Assembly: GCA_017302255.1 (NCBI GenBank)
Contig: JAFLDV010000016.1
Location: 31,094 to 95,093 of the forward strand
Length of the DNA stretch: 64,000 bases
Reading direction: 5' to 3'
Origin: Gammaproteobacteria bacterium
GTDB taxonomy: Bacteria > Pseudomonadota > Gammaproteobacteria > Enterobacterales > Alteromonadaceae
The notes under the pieces were generated by a model. That model was not told the DNA's origin, ran no database searches, and saw nothing but the letters and a program-made list of their open reading frames with translations. Positions 53,554 to 62,191 of the stretch are shown one piece after another. Within the stretch, counting starts at the first letter, position 1; each line of letters opens with the position of its first letter. The position numbers and the translations under genes are program-made.

Positions 53554-54195
53554 TTAGCTTTGCGCATCGGCTTGTTGTTCAGGCGCGGCTTGAACAAATG
53601 CCGGAACCTGCATTAATTGCTCATAAACTCGCAGAATCGTCGGATATGGCGTCATATCCAATTGAAAACGTAGCGCATTGTATACTTGTGGCGCAAGACA
53701 AACATCCGCAAGCGTAATGTCATCGCCAAAACAATAGACACCTGCATAACTCGCTAACCTTTGCTCTAATGCAGCAAAACCTGTGGCCAGCCAATGATGG
53801 ATCCAAGCTACCTTTTGCGTTTCGTTCACGCCAAGAGTACCGGTCAAATACTGCAATACCCGCAGATTATTCAGCGGATGAATATCACATGCGATATCCA
53901 GAGCAAAAGCCCGCACTTGCATCGCCAATGCTAAATCATCTGGCAACAATGCCGGAATTGGCTGCTTCGCTTCCAAATAATCGATAATTGCCAGCGATTG
54001 ATTCAGTGTCAGCTCGTCGTCTTGCAGGCTTGGCACTAACTGCGCCGGGTTTAGTTGTCGATATTCAGCTTGCCGTTGTTGACCGCCGTCTTTAATCAAA
54101 TGCACAAACGTCATGTCTACTGGAATCTGTTTTAAATTCAGCGCGATACGCACACGATATGCTGCAGATGATCGCCAATAACTAAATAATTTCAT
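53554..54195 (-). CDS. maiA: Maleylacetoacetate isomerase (zeta-class GST)
   Basis: MaiA isomerises maleylacetoacetate to fumarylacetoacetate in the homogentisate pathway, using glutathione. The 213-residue protein starts MKLFSYWRSSAAYRVRIALNLKQIP, the zeta-class SSxSWRVR-like active-site region, followed by VPSLQDDELTLNQSLAIIDYLE and the C-terminal YCFGDDITLADVCLAPQVYNA. An in-frame Met upstream (54240) lies inside the preceding terminator, so the Met at 54195 with GGAG is chosen. It is the distal gene of the hppD-hmgA-fah block. Confidence 0.93.
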   Translation of the reverse strand: MKLFSYWRSSAAYRVRIALNLKQIPVDMTFVHLIKDGGQQRQAEYRQLNPAQLVPSLQDDELTLNQSLAIIDYLEAKQPIPALLPDDLALAMQVRAFALDIACDIHPLNNLRVLQYLTGTLGVNETQKVAWIHHWLATGFAALEQRLASYAGVYCFGDDITLADVCLAPQVYNALRFQLDMTPYPTILRVYEQLMQVPAFVQAAPEQQADAQS

Positions 54196-54208
54196 AGAAA
54201 CTCCAAAT

Positions 54209-54236
54209 GAAAAAAGCCAGCAACCGCTGGCTTTTA
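54209..54236 (-). terminator. Terminator-like hairpin between fumarylacetoacetase and maiA
   Basis: On the minus strand AGCCAGC-GGTT-GCTGGCT is a seven-pair stem followed by TTTTTT. It should end or reduce transcription before maiA. Confidence 0.8.
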
Positions 54237-54249
54237 GCAACTGACTCGA

Positions 54250-55269
54250 TTAGCGCGCAGTATATTGCACCACTTGTTGGTCGATAGCTCCAAAGACTGA
54301 ATGACCTTGGGCATCCAACACTTCCAAGCGAATAGTGTCGCCGAACTTCATAAATGAAGTGCTAGGTTTACCATCACGAATGGTTTCAATCATGCGAACT
54401 TCAGCGATACAGGAATAACCAACGCCACCTTCACTGATCGAGGTTCCAAAGTCAGTACCTTGTTTATTGGACACTGTACCAGAGCCAATGATTGCACCCG
54501 CACCTAAATTTCGAGTTTTCGCGGCGTGAGCCACTAACTGACCGAAATCAAAGGTCATATCCACACCAGCATTTGGTTTGCCAAATAACTCGCCATTGAG
54601 ATGTGATAACAATGGCAGATGTAATTTGGCGTCTTGCCAATCAGCTGCCAACTCATCTGGAGTTACTGCTACAGGGCTAAATGCTGACGCCGGTTTGCTT
54701 TGGAAAAAGCCAAAACCTTTCGCCAGTTCATTGGGGATCAAGCCGCGTAACGACACGTCATTCACCAACATTACCAAGCGAATTTGCTGGCGTGCTTGTT
54801 CCGGAGTTGATGCCATTGCAACATCACCGGTAATGACCGCAACTTCACCTTCAAAATCAATACCGTAATCTTCGCTGACTACTTCGATGGCATCACGTGG
54901 ACCGATGAAATCATCTGAACCGCCTTGGTACATCAATGGATCAGTCCAAAAACTTGGTGGCATTTCTGAGTTACGAGCGCGGCGAACCAACTCAACATGG
55001 TTCACATAAGCACTGCCGTCGGCCCATTGATAAGCACGCGGTAGTGGCGACTCACAAGCGCTTTGCTCAAAACTAAACTCGCCTTGCACAGTGCCATGAT
55101 TTAAACCGTTATATACTTCTGCAAGTTGTGGTGCGACTACTGACCAATGATCAAGGGCATGTTGCATGGTGCCAGCGATGTGCGCCACAGCAACGGCTTT
55201 GGTTAAGTCGCGACTGACGACCACTAACTGACCATCACGGCTATTATTTTTCAGACTAGCTAATTTCAT
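54250..55269 (-). CDS. Fumarylacetoacetate hydrolase family protein
   Basis: The 339-residue enzyme hydrolyses fumarylacetoacetate to fumarate and acetoacetate. Visible features are the metal- and substrate-binding EVVSEDYGIDFEGEVAVITGDVA, LVNDVSLRGLIPNELAKGFGFFQSKPASAFSP and GAGAIIGSGTVSNKQGTDFG, as in FahA/FAA hydrolases. The N-terminal portion is shorter than mammalian FAH and typical of bacterial forms. AGGAAAC precedes the ATG, 21 bases after hmgA. The pathway context makes the assignment secure. Confidence 0.93.
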   Translation of the reverse strand: MKLASLKNNSRDGQLVVVSRDLTKAVAVAHIAGTMQHALDHWSVVAPQLAEVYNGLNHGTVQGEFSFEQSACESPLPRAYQWADGSAYVNHVELVRRARNSEMPPSFWTDPLMYQGGSDDFIGPRDAIEVVSEDYGIDFEGEVAVITGDVAMASTPEQARQQIRLVMLVNDVSLRGLIPNELAKGFGFFQSKPASAFSPVAVTPDELAADWQDAKLHLPLLSHLNGELFGKPNAGVDMTFDFGQLVAHAAKTRNLGAGAIIGSGTVSNKQGTDFGTSISEGGVGYSCIAEVRMIETIRDGKPSTSFMKFGDTIRLEVLDAQGHSVFGAIDQQVVQYTAR

Positions 55270-55290
55270 TTTCTGTTTCCTGTCAAACTC

Positions 55291-56436
55291 TTACTTCTGT
55301 TCAGCCGGTTTGGTTTTCCAGCTGTTCACGTAGTCTGGATTTTCCGTCGCAATTGCAGCTTCGCCCATTTCCAGCGGATCCCGAGTGTCTAACATCACTG
55401 CCACTTCATCGGTAAATTTCTTCCGATATTCGCGACCTGCTTGGAAGGCTTTTGGATGAGGACCATGGGTAAAACCCGCCGGATGGAAAGTAACCATGCC
55501 GCGTTCAATATTGTCGCGACTGAAGAAATCACCAGCATGATAAAACAGCACTTCATCATAGTCGTCATTGTTGTGATAAAACGGCACTTTTAACGCACCA
55601 GGATCACTCTCAATCGGTCTTGGGACAAAAGTACAAACCACAAAACGGCTTGCTACAAAAGTGGTGTGCGCTGATGGCGGTAGATGATAACGATGGCTCA
55701 TTAACGGCCGGATATCACGCCAGTTAATGCGCATCACTGCTAAATCACCATGCCAACCCACTGCATCCAAAGGGTTAAATGGATAAGTGATCACCGATAC
55801 TTGCCCATGGCGTTTCACATGAACTTGCGTGGTATTTTCACTGTACTGCGCTTTAAACGCCTCGTCGATTTTTGGCGTATCCAGCATTGCTGGGTCAAAA
55901 ATCGCGTGATTACCGACCAAGCCTTTTTCCGGCAATTGGTATGAATCATTGGTCGCTTCAATCATCAACACGAAGATTGGCGCACTAATATCTAAACGCC
56001 AGCTGGTCGAACGCGGGATCACCACGTAATCACCATCACGTAAGCTTAAATGCCCATAATCACAAAACAGTTCGGCTTCGCCTTCGTGAATGAACAATAA
56101 ATCATCGCCATCCGCGTTCCGAACTAAATGAGTCATCGACTCAGTCAAGCGCCAGGTGCGCATTTTGCAGTTTGCATTATGCAGTAGCAACGGAACCTGC
56201 CATGGCGATGGGGTTTGGTCGCTATTAATTTCGTTAAAGTTAAATAGCCGTGGTTTTAACGGTCCCTGCCAATCACTCCAGCCGGTTGGTGCATGGGTAT
56301 GATGGAAATGGCTCGCTGGCCCGAAGAAACCACTACGACCAGTTTCTCGCTCGTAGATTGCCTGCTCAGGAAAATCCGCATGTGCTTGGCGAGAAATATC
56401 GCCTTCTTTTAACGGAAACGAAGCCCACTTACGCAT
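55291..56436 (-). CDS. hmgA: Homogentisate 1,2-dioxygenase HmgA
   Basis: HmgA opens the homogentisate ring to maleylacetoacetate with Fe(II). The 381-residue protein has ESMTHLVRNADGDDLLFIHEGEAELFCDYGHL, the iron-ligand His/Glu cluster in NNDDYDEVLFYHAGDFFSRDNIERGMVTFHPAGFTHGPHP, and FVASRFVVCTFVPRP, as in bacterial cupin-type HmgA. It is the shorter bacterial form (eukaryotic enzymes are about 445). Its ATG overlaps the hppD stop by eight bases. Confidence 0.95.
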   Translation of the reverse strand: MRKWASFPLKEGDISRQAHADFPEQAIYERETGRSGFFGPASHFHHTHAPTGWSDWQGPLKPRLFNFNEINSDQTPSPWQVPLLLHNANCKMRTWRLTESMTHLVRNADGDDLLFIHEGEAELFCDYGHLSLRDGDYVVIPRSTSWRLDISAPIFVLMIEATNDSYQLPEKGLVGNHAIFDPAMLDTPKIDEAFKAQYSENTTQVHVKRHGQVSVITYPFNPLDAVGWHGDLAVMRINWRDIRPLMSHRYHLPPSAHTTFVASRFVVCTFVPRPIESDPGALKVPFYHNNDDYDEVLFYHAGDFFSRDNIERGMVTFHPAGFTHGPHPKAFQAGREYRKKFTDEVAVMLDTRDPLEMGEAAIATENPDYVNSWKTKPAEQK

Positions 56437-57502
56437 CGGCTAACACCCCACGACGGATTTGATCTTCTTCGATAGATTCGAATAATGCTTTAAAGTTGCC
56501 TTCGCCAAACCCTTGGTTGCCTTTACGTTGAATAATTTCAAAGAAGACTGGGCCAATTACAGTTTTAGTGAAGATCTGCAACAAGATGCCATCTTTTTCT
56601 GGCGCGCCATCAATCAAAATACGCAGCTCACGCAGTTGATCTAAGTCCTCGCCATGACCTTGTACCCGAGCATCGACTTTATTGTAGTAGGTCTCTGGCG
56701 TCGGCATGAAATCCATACCGCGAGAGCGTAAGGTACGTACAGTTTCATAGATATTTTCGGTAGTCAGGGCAATATGTTGGATCCCCTCACCTTTGTATTC
56801 CCGAATAAATTCTTCGATTTGTGATTTATCATCTGAAGATTCATTGATTGGAATACGAATTTTGCCGCACGGCGCTGTCATAGCGCGAGAGACTAAACCA
56901 GTCAACTTCCCTTCGATATCGAAATAACGAATTTCGCGGAAGTTACCAATACGTTCGTAAAAACCTGACCATACATTCATGTTGCCGCGGCGAACATTGT
57001 GCGTTAAATGGTCGAGAACATCTAAACCAACACTATGCTCTGCAACTGAGGCTTGCCAATTGTCATAGAATTTGAAATCGATGTCATACACTGAGCTGGC
57101 ACCGTAGCGGTCAACAAAATACAGCAAGCTACTACCAATACCGTAAACCACTGGAATATTTAATTCCATTGGACCAATTTGGTTTTTATATTCAGTAGCG
57201 CCGTTTGCTAATGCATGTTGCAACGCAACAGCCGCATCCTTCACTCGAAATGCCATGGCACAAACACTTGGTCCATGCTCACGAGCAAATTGCTCTGCTT
57301 GTGAATTCGGTTCGGCGTTAATGATGAAGTTGATATCCCCTTGCTTGTACAACCAAGCTTCCTTTGAACGGTGTTTAGCGACTTCGGTAAAACCAAGAGA
57401 TGCAAACAGCTGTTTTAACTTAGCAATACCGTCGGCATCAGCTGCTGTGTACTCAACAAACTCGAAACCATCGGTGCCTAAAGGATTAATTGGGTCAAAC
57501 AT
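56429..57502 (-). CDS. hppD: 4-hydroxyphenylpyruvate dioxygenase
   Basis: HppD converts 4-hydroxyphenylpyruvate to homogentisate using Fe(II) and oxygen. The 357-residue protein has the two vicinal-oxygen-chelate domains and C-terminal ligands: DVLDHLTHNVRRGNMNVWSGFYERIGNF, EGIQHIALTTENIYETV, and GPVFFEIIQRKGNQGFGEGNFKALFESIE (last ligand Glu). GGAG precedes the ATG. It is the first gene of the block running to fumarylacetoacetase. A TGT-N12-ACA box lies 113 bases upstream. Confidence 0.96.
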   Translation of the reverse strand: MFDPINPLGTDGFEFVEYTAADADGIAKLKQLFASLGFTEVAKHRSKEAWLYKQGDINFIINAEPNSQAEQFAREHGPSVCAMAFRVKDAAVALQHALANGATEYKNQIGPMELNIPVVYGIGSSLLYFVDRYGASSVYDIDFKFYDNWQASVAEHSVGLDVLDHLTHNVRRGNMNVWSGFYERIGNFREIRYFDIEGKLTGLVSRAMTAPCGKIRIPINESSDDKSQIEEFIREYKGEGIQHIALTTENIYETVRTLRSRGMDFMPTPETYYNKVDARVQGHGEDLDQLRELRILIDGAPEKDGILLQIFTKTVIGPVFFEIIQRKGNQGFGEGNFKALFESIEEDQIRRGVLADA

Positions 57503-57614
57503 TGGGTAACTCCAAAATATAACATGTTGTTTTCAGCCTGATATCTTGGTGCAGATACAAGAAATACTAAAGCCCTTGGCGTAACAGGGTTCGCTTGGCC
57601 AAAACTAGCTATTT

Positions 57615-57632
57615 TGTACAGTAAAAGTTACA
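57615..57632 (-). promoter_or_regulatory. Candidate TyrR box upstream of hppD
   Basis: The 18-mer TGTACAGTAAAAGTTACA keeps the TGT and ACA ends at the spacing of the TyrR box (TGTAAA-N6-TTTACA). It lies between tyrR and hppD, 113 bases before hppD. Confidence 0.5.
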
Positions 57633-57722
57633 AATTGCCGAAAATGAATAAATGGCGGAAAATTTGGCCGCTTTTAAGCAAAAGCGGCCGAAATGAAGTA
57701 AAGCGCGGGAAACAATGCGTAA

Positions 57723-59285
57723 TTAAATTTTTACGCTCTTACGATTGATACCGTATTCGCGCAATTTATTGGCGACTGCGGTGTGACTCAAGCCAAGTTT
57801 TTTCGCTAATTGCCGAGAACTTGGGTAAGCCGGAAACAATTTCCGCAGTAAATTTGCTTCAAAACATTTAACGGCCTCGTCTAAGGTACCGTCAAAGTCT
57901 TTCTCTAAATAACCAAAGTCATTGGTGTAACTTGGTAGCTGCAATTGGTCGGTATCAAGTTCCGGCCCTTCCAACAAAGTGACAGCCCGATATAACGCGT
58001 TCTCTAATTGTCTAACATTGCCAGGCCAAGGATACTGCTGAATAAACTGAGCACAGGCATCGGTAATTTTTGGTGGTTTGCGACCAAGCCGTGCCGACAG
58101 TCTTGTGATAAACAACTCAGCCAATGGCAAAATATCTTGTTTGCGATCGCGAAGTGGCGGCAATGCCAAGGTCAACACGTTCAAACGATAGTATAAATCC
58201 TCTCGGAAGCGGCCATCTTGCACCATTCCCGGCAAATCTTTTTGCGTAGTACAAATAACTCTGACATCCACGCGCACCTCGTTTTCATCAGCAACACGGC
58301 GGAAACTGCCATCTTGTAAAAAACGCAGCAACTTGGTTTGGATTTCGCGAGACATCTCGCCAATTTCGTCCAAAAACACTGTGCCTTTGTTGGCTTGTTC
58401 GAAAATGCCTTTTTTACCTTCAGTACTGCCCGCAAAAGCATTTGGGCCAATTCCAAACAATTCAGATTCAGCCACATTATCTGGCAATGCCGCGCAGTTG
58501 ACTGCTAGGAATGGTTTGCCTGTACGACTACTCGCCATGTGGCAGGCTCGCGCTAGTAACTCTTTGCCGGTACCAGTTTCCCCAACGATGAGGATAGGCG
58601 CATCCAGTTGAGCCATCTTTTTCGCTTCACGCACCACTCGGCGCATTACATTGCTAGATGCTTGAATGCTGTTAAAGCTTTCTTGATCGCCCTTCTTGAA
58701 CACAACCAACTGTTCGCCTAATCGGCTTTCAGATTTTAAGTTAATAACGGCGCCAGCTAGAATTTCATGGCCAGATTCATCAGGTACCATCACCGGCAAT
58801 ACGTCAGCAATAAATCGTTTACCATGAATTTCGATTTTACGAGTTTGCGCCAGCACGTCGTCGCTTTCGAGCCAACGTTGAATGTTAAAACCTTTGACCA
58901 ATGGCACTAACGACTGGCCTTGAATATCCTCAAGACTTACCGCTAGAGCTTGCAAAGCGGCATCGTTAATAATGGTAATGTTGGCTTTGGTATCAACAGC
59001 AATCACGCCATCAGGCAAGGTTTTTAACAGAGTCGATAGTTCGTTATGCTCACGCTCCGAAGGCATAAATGCTGTTGTCTTAACGTCATCGACACCAGTA
59101 ATGCGGCGGATTTTACCCATAAGCTCTTGAAAGCGTTCGAAATCAACAGTTGGAAATGCCACATACATCCGCCCTAGCGACGGATCCACTTCAATCCCCC
59201 GTAAATCGATTTGAAAATGCACCAAAATATTTAAAACATCTTGTGCAATTCCGACGCGATCTTGACAATGAATTTCCAAACGCAT
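57723..59285 (-). CDS. tyrR: TyrR/PhhR-type aromatic amino-acid regulator
   Basis: The 520-residue regulator has an ACT domain (RLEIHCQDRVGIAQDVLNIL), a PAS domain (about 85-190: LLKTLPDGVIAVDTKANIT), an AAA+ domain with Walker A VGETGTGKELLARACHMASSR and Walker B TVFLDEIGEMS, and a C-terminal HTH (SSRQLAKKLGLSHTAVANKL). The sigma-54 contact motif GAFTGA is replaced by NAFAGS, so it probably acts with sigma-70 as E. coli TyrR does. It lies between the hppD and phhA operons. A box upstream of its own gene suggests autoregulation. Confidence 0.93.
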   Translation of the reverse strand: MRLEIHCQDRVGIAQDVLNILVHFQIDLRGIEVDPSLGRMYVAFPTVDFERFQELMGKIRRITGVDDVKTTAFMPSEREHNELSTLLKTLPDGVIAVDTKANITIINDAALQALAVSLEDIQGQSLVPLVKGFNIQRWLESDDVLAQTRKIEIHGKRFIADVLPVMVPDESGHEILAGAVINLKSESRLGEQLVVFKKGDQESFNSIQASSNVMRRVVREAKKMAQLDAPILIVGETGTGKELLARACHMASSRTGKPFLAVNCAALPDNVAESELFGIGPNAFAGSTEGKKGIFEQANKGTVFLDEIGEMSREIQTKLLRFLQDGSFRRVADENEVRVDVRVICTTQKDLPGMVQDGRFREDLYYRLNVLTLALPPLRDRKQDILPLAELFITRLSARLGRKPPKITDACAQFIQQYPWPGNVRQLENALYRAVTLLEGPELDTDQLQLPSYTNDFGYLEKDFDGTLDEAVKCFEANLLRKLFPAYPSSRQLAKKLGLSHTAVANKLREYGINRKSVKI

Positions 59286-59356
59286 TGCTGCCCAACCCTT
59301 TCACTTAAGATATGTTGCATCATACGGCAAAGAGTCAGAGCTAGACCAGTGGTTTT

Positions 59357-59374
59357 TGTAAACTTTTGTGAACA
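59357..59374 (-). promoter_or_regulatory. Candidate TyrR box upstream of tyrR
   Basis: TGTAAACTTTTGTGAACA is an 18-mer with the TGTAAA left half perfect and a TGAACA right half. It lies 72 bases before the tyrR start, consistent with autoregulation. Confidence 0.5.
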
Positions 59375-59402
59375 AATAGCTGAAATGCTGAATTTTGGCG
59401 AC

Positions 59403-59429
59403 AAAAAAAGCTGCAACAGCAGCTTTTTC
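59403..59429 (-). terminator. Terminator of the phhA-phhB operon
   Basis: On the minus strand AAAAAGCTGC and GCAGCTTTTTTT form a stem with a TGTT loop and a long T-run, 25 bases past the phhB stop. Confidence 0.88.
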
Positions 59430-59453
59430 AAAGACTTAAGATCTTATTGACAC

Positions 59454-59795
59454 TTATCCAACCAGTAGTTGGTCAGTTTTCGCCGCACAAATGAAATCGT
59501 TTTTGTGCAGTCCTTTAATTGAGTGCGACCACCAAGTCACAGTCAATTTGCCCCATTCCAGCAACAGTGCTGGGTGGTGACCTTCGGCCTCAGCTAATTC
59601 AGCCACTTTTTGGTGGAATGCCCAAGCTAATTTGAAATTCTTAAACTTATAACTACGTTCAAGTTGCAAAATACCATCACGAACTACTGGCACCCAATCT
59701 GGGATCTGGCGCATTAATTCTGGTAGTTCATCATCTGAAACTCTTGGTGCATCAGCACGACAAGCTTCACATTTCATTACGGCTAAATCAGTCAT
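59454..59795 (-). CDS. phhB: 4a-hydroxytetrahydrobiopterin dehydratase PhhB
   Basis: PhhB dehydrates the 4a-carbinolamine formed by PhhA, which regenerates the pterin cofactor. The 113-residue protein has the catalytic [28 protein letters not shown] (two His plus a later His) and an N-terminal [15 protein letters not shown]. It lies 68 bases after phhA in the same orientation. The N-terminal Cys pair (CEAC) is also seen in several proteobacterial relatives. Confidence 0.95.
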   Translation of the reverse strand: MTDLAVMKCEACRADAPRVSDDELPELMRQIPDWVPVVRDGILQLERSYKFKNFKLAWAFHQKVAELAEAEGHHPALLLEWGKLTVTWWSHSIKGLHKNDFICAAKTDQLLVG

Positions 59796-59863
59796 TACTT
59801 GGTCTCTTTGTGTCGATAAACCAGCGACTATGCGCTGGTCATTAGGGATTAACTGGCGCTATC

Positions 59864-60655
59864 TTAACTGGCTTTTTTCTGTTTTGGTGGAAACTTAGGT
59901 GCGTGTAAACCCAGCGCTTTTGCCTGTTGCACCAAAGCCATTAAATCTTGCTGAGCAATTTCAAATAATTGGCGAATACTGCGGACTTTGAAATACAGCG
60001 GCTGCATGATATCGATGCGGTACGGAGTTCGCAGCACATCAACTACCTCTAACATTTTGCGTTCAGGGATATCTGAGTGCATCGCATATTGCGTTTCACC
60101 TGGCGATGACAGAATACCACCGCCATAGATCCGCAACCCTTGTTCAGTTTCTAACAAACCAAATTCAATAGTGAACCAGTACAAACGCGCTAAATACACC
60201 CGATCTTCTTTGCTCGCGGCCAAACCTAATTTGCCATAGATATGGGTGAAAGTTGCAAAGTCAGGGTTGGTAAGCATGGCGCAGTGGCCAAAAATTTCGT
60301 GGAAAATATCCGGCTCTTGCAAATAGTCGAACTCTTCACGGCTGCGAATGAAGGTGGCAACCGGGAATTGTTTATTGGCTAACAATTCAAAAAAGCGGTC
60401 GAAACTAATCAGCGCAGGAACTTCTGCACATTCCCATCCCGTGGTTTCGCGCAGCACTTTGCTGACTTCTTCCAGTTGAGGAATGCGGTCTGTTGGCAGA
60501 TTTAACCGTTGCAACCCTTGTAAATATTCGTCACAAGCTTTGCCTTCAATACAAGATAACTGACGATTAATCAGCTCACCCCAAATTGCATTATCTTCAT
60601 CCGACCACGCAATAAAACCGTGCTCGTCTGACTGTTTAGCGACGTACGATGTCAT
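59864..60655 (-). CDS. phhA: Phenylalanine-4-hydroxylase PhhA
   Basis: PhhA hydroxylates phenylalanine to tyrosine using tetrahydropterin and Fe(II). The 263-residue protein has the iron-binding EPDIFHEIFGHCAMLTNPDFA (two His) and YWFTIEFGLLE (Glu ligand), plus YGGGILSSPGETQYAM. Length is typical for the bacterial enzyme. It forms an operon with phhB. A TGT-N12-ACA box lies 129 bases upstream, so TyrR-dependent induction by aromatic amino acids is likely. Confidence 0.96.
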   Translation of the reverse strand: MTSYVAKQSDEHGFIAWSDEDNAIWGELINRQLSCIEGKACDEYLQGLQRLNLPTDRIPQLEEVSKVLRETTGWECAEVPALISFDRFFELLANKQFPVATFIRSREEFDYLQEPDIFHEIFGHCAMLTNPDFATFTHIYGKLGLAASKEDRVYLARLYWFTIEFGLLETEQGLRIYGGGILSSPGETQYAMHSDIPERKMLEVVDVLRTPYRIDIMQPLYFKVRSIRQLFEIAQQDLMALVQQAKALGLHAPKFPPKQKKAS

Positions 60656-60783
60656 GGAACTACCTGTTGAAATTTATTGTGCTTTTGGCCGTTCGCCAAG
60701 CATCTGATGGCCGGATCCTAGATGATTGAGATCCGGCTGTTAATCTTTGACACAGAAATCGTAAAACTTAACAACTAGCAAAA

Positions 60784-60801
60784 TGTATTATTTGATTTAC
60801 A
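60784..60801 (-). promoter_or_regulatory. Candidate TyrR box upstream of phhA
   Basis: The 18-mer TGTATTATTTGATTTACA (plus-strand reading; boxes are near-palindromic) has a perfect TTTACA half and TGTATT on the other side. It lies 129 bases before phhA, a usual activation distance for TyrR/PhhR. Confidence 0.5.
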
Positions 60802-60842
60802 AACACTTAAAAACGCCAATCTAAGCACATGAAAAGAAACAA

Positions 60843-62042
60843 TTATTTTTGCTGTGCACACATCTTTACTAACGCCTGTTCTATGTCGCTAATGATGTCA
60901 TCAACATGTTCAAGACCTACAGAAATGCGGATGAGGCCGTCACTGATGCCTGCGGCTCGACGTTCTTCTGCGCTATATGGACTATGAGTCATTGACGCTG
61001 GATGCTGAATTAGTGACTCCGCATCACCCAAACTCACCGCCAGGCTTAACAACTGGCATTGGTTAATAAAAAACCGACCATCATCCAATGAACCATTTAA
61101 TTCAAATGCCAACACACCACCGGCCGCCTTCATTTGGCTACCGATGAATTTATAGCCAGGGTGGTCTGGTAAACCAGGGTAATAGACCTTGGCAACCGCG
61201 GCATGAGTTGCTAAGTACTCAGCAACTTTTTGCGCATTAGCGCAATGGCGCTCCATGCGCACTGATAAGGTTTTTAAGCCACGAATAATCAACCACGCAT
61301 CATGCGGGCTTATCGTCGCCCCCATATCTTTTAGCGTGGTCAATTTGATAGTGGTGATGCGCTCAGCATCTGACACAATAATACCGGCGACCACATCACC
61401 GTGACCATTTAAGTATTTGGTCGCACTGTGGATGACAATATCGATACCAAAGTCTGCAGGACGCTGCAGCAATGGCGTCAGGAAAGTATTATCAATGATT
61501 GAAATTAGTTGATGCTTGCGGCAGAAAGCGCCAATAAAGGCCAGATCCAATACCACTAAATTTGGGTTGATCGGCGTCTCGGCAAATAACATTTTGGTAT
61601 TTGGCCGCAGAGCCTGTTCAATCGCTTGATGATCGGTCATATCAACAAATGACACTTCAATACCATAGCGCGCAAACTGATGATTAAACAAAGCAAAACT
61701 GCAACCATAAATCGCTTTACTCGCAATTAAGTGGTCACCTTGTTGCAAGAAAGCCATCGTTGATGCGGCGACAGCGCCCATCCCAGTGGCTGTAGCTGCA
61801 GCGTCTGCCATGCCCTCAAGCGCAGCAACTTTTAACTCAAGTTCACGGGTGGTTGGATTGCCAAGTCGAGTGTAGATAAAGCCTTCGGCTTCTCCGGCAA
61901 AACGAGCAGCACCTTGTTCAGCGTTGTCAAAAACAAAGGTTGAAGTTTGGTATAACGGAGTTGCTAAAGCGCCATATTGCGCATCTTTGACTTTTCCTGC
62001 GTGAATACATTGCGTTTCGAGGTGTGCGAATTTACTGCTCAT
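60843..62042 (-). CDS. megL: Methionine gamma-lyase (PLP-dependent)
   Basis: The enzyme splits methionine into methanethiol, 2-oxobutyrate and ammonia. The 399-residue Cys/Met-metabolism PLP protein has ETQCIHAGKVKDAQYGALATPLYQTSTFVF and YTRLGNPTTRELELKVAALEG, the Tyr-Gly-Cys motif (AIYGCSF) that distinguishes methionine gamma-lyase, and the PLP Lys region DIVIHSATKYLNGHGDVVAG. Cystathionine gamma-synthase or gamma-lyase would lack that Cys, but substrate preference still needs an assay. Possible MetJ-like boxes lie upstream. AGGTTGAT precedes the ATG. Confidence 0.88.
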   Translation of the reverse strand: MSSKFAHLETQCIHAGKVKDAQYGALATPLYQTSTFVFDNAEQGAARFAGEAEGFIYTRLGNPTTRELELKVAALEGMADAAATATGMGAVAASTMAFLQQGDHLIASKAIYGCSFALFNHQFARYGIEVSFVDMTDHQAIEQALRPNTKMLFAETPINPNLVVLDLAFIGAFCRKHQLISIIDNTFLTPLLQRPADFGIDIVIHSATKYLNGHGDVVAGIIVSDAERITTIKLTTLKDMGATISPHDAWLIIRGLKTLSVRMERHCANAQKVAEYLATHAAVAKVYYPGLPDHPGYKFIGSQMKAAGGVLAFELNGSLDDGRFFINQCQLLSLAVSLGDAESLIQHPASMTHSPYSAEERRAAGISDGLIRISVGLEHVDDIISDIEQALVKMCAQQK

Positions 62043-62053
62043 ATCAACCTAGT

Positions 62054-62081
62054 GTTTAGACGAATTTGTTTTCATCTAAAC
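62054..62081 (-). promoter_or_regulatory. Inverted repeat upstream of megL
   Basis: GTTTAGA and TCTAAAC (7 bp each) are separated by 14 bases, 12 bases before the megL start codon. It could be a regulator site or a leader hairpin near the ribosome-binding site. Confidence 0.45.
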
Positions 62082-62110
62082 AAAAGAGTTATATCAAGAA
62101 CAAGGCATAC

Positions 62111-62126
62111 AGACATCTGACAGTCT
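62111..62126. promoter_or_regulatory. Possible tandem MetJ boxes upstream of megL
   Basis: AGACATCT followed at once by GACAGTCT matches the MetJ box AGACGTCT at 7 of 8 and 5 of 8 positions. The site is 69 bases before megL. The match is partial and may be coincidence. Confidence 0.35.
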
Positions 62127-62191
62127 GCTTTAGCCTTCAACGAATTGTTCGTACCACTCAGAAATGTAAATTTTAGTTTGCAGAAGACAGG

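Noticed and set aside
57723..59285. Sigma-54-dependent activation by TyrR
   Set aside because: The AAA+ domain is present, but the GAFTGA loop that contacts sigma-54 is replaced by NAFAGS.
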